This document shows positions 5,866 through 5,957 of a stretch of 5,957 nt of DNA, piece after piece. Position 1 is the first letter of the stretch. Every line of letters starts with the position of its first letter. The DNA lies in the NCBI GenBank assembly GCA_011049745.1, contig DRHE01000446.1, positions 1-5,957 of the forward strand, read 5' to 3'. The notes beneath the pieces were generated by a model. That model was not told where the DNA came from. It saw only the letters and a program-made list of their open reading frames with translations, and made no database searches. The stretch is from Spirochaetales bacterium (GTDB lineage: Bacteria > Spirochaetota > Spirochaetia > SZUA-6 > DRHE01). Made by a program: the position numbers and the translations under genes.

Positions 5866-5957
5866 ATACAAGGTTTAAAATAGCAACCAGCTCTCCCAGA
5901 TAGTCTACGGGTACAATAGCAGCTCCACAAAGATTCTCCTTTTTAAGCTCTTCATCG
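5855..5957 (-). repeat. Right arm of terminal inverted repeat (fold-back of the GAF gene)
   Basis: This is an inverted copy of 5580-5682, separated from it by 172 bases. It reaches the last base of the window, so the full arm length is unknown. It begins at GTAAG (5855-5859), which is shared with the native reading through Cys-Lys, so the junction has about 5 bases of microhomology. Bases after 5865 carry no new gene; they are GAF coding sequence read backwards. Confidence 0.97.

Noticed and set aside
5659..5871. Minus-strand open frame spanning the fold-back junction
   Set aside because: It is the antisense of GAF coding sequence, produced by the inverted copy, with no protein family signature.

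Overview
The window holds five genes or gene remnants, all on the + strand and closely packed, in a bacterium that is probably a Firmicute (Clostridia-like). The support is the topoisomerase III, which follows the Bacillus TopB plan (DAGREGE Toprim box, SDHHAIIPT box, Cys-rich tail). GG-rich Shine-Dalgarno-like sequences ahead of TTG starts also fit. The lineage call is an inference of moderate strength.

Layout. Positions 2-973 encode a Gfo/Idh/MocA-type NAD(P)-dependent oxidoreductase. It overlaps by four bases (ATGA) the start of topB (970-3033), DNA topoisomerase III. After a 48-base gap with a perfect 9-bp tandem repeat comes 3082-4037, a subfamily III DUF89 (ARMT1-like) damage-control phosphatase. 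This gene is broken: its N-terminal and C-terminal parts lie in different frames, and the conserved middle, including one metal-binding Asp, is missing. A 90-base intergenic gap with a plausible sigma-A-type promoter follows. Next is a signalling pair: a CBS-CBS-GGDEF diguanylate cyclase (4128-5171) and, 10 bases later, a coiled-coil/GAF protein (5182-5865).

The right edge is abnormal. The last 103 bases (5855-5957) are an inverted copy of 5580-5682 with one mismatch, and the copy runs to the final base. The GAF reading frame stops at this junction, in the middle of a recognisable LSGLLPICxxCK motif that normally leads into a longer C-terminal module. The simplest reading is a fold-back chimera from amplification or assembly at a contig end. 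The 3' end of the GAF gene should therefore not be trusted. A real inverted repeat is possible but less likely.

Functionally, the first two genes look co-transcribed through translational coupling but have no evident shared pathway. The last two look like a two-gene c-di-GMP signalling unit, with an adenylate-sensing cyclase and a GAF sensor. I see no CRISPR array, tRNA, rRNA, transposase or phage gene, and I do not see a convincing new biological system. The two real anomalies are the internally deleted phosphatase gene and the terminal fold-back.
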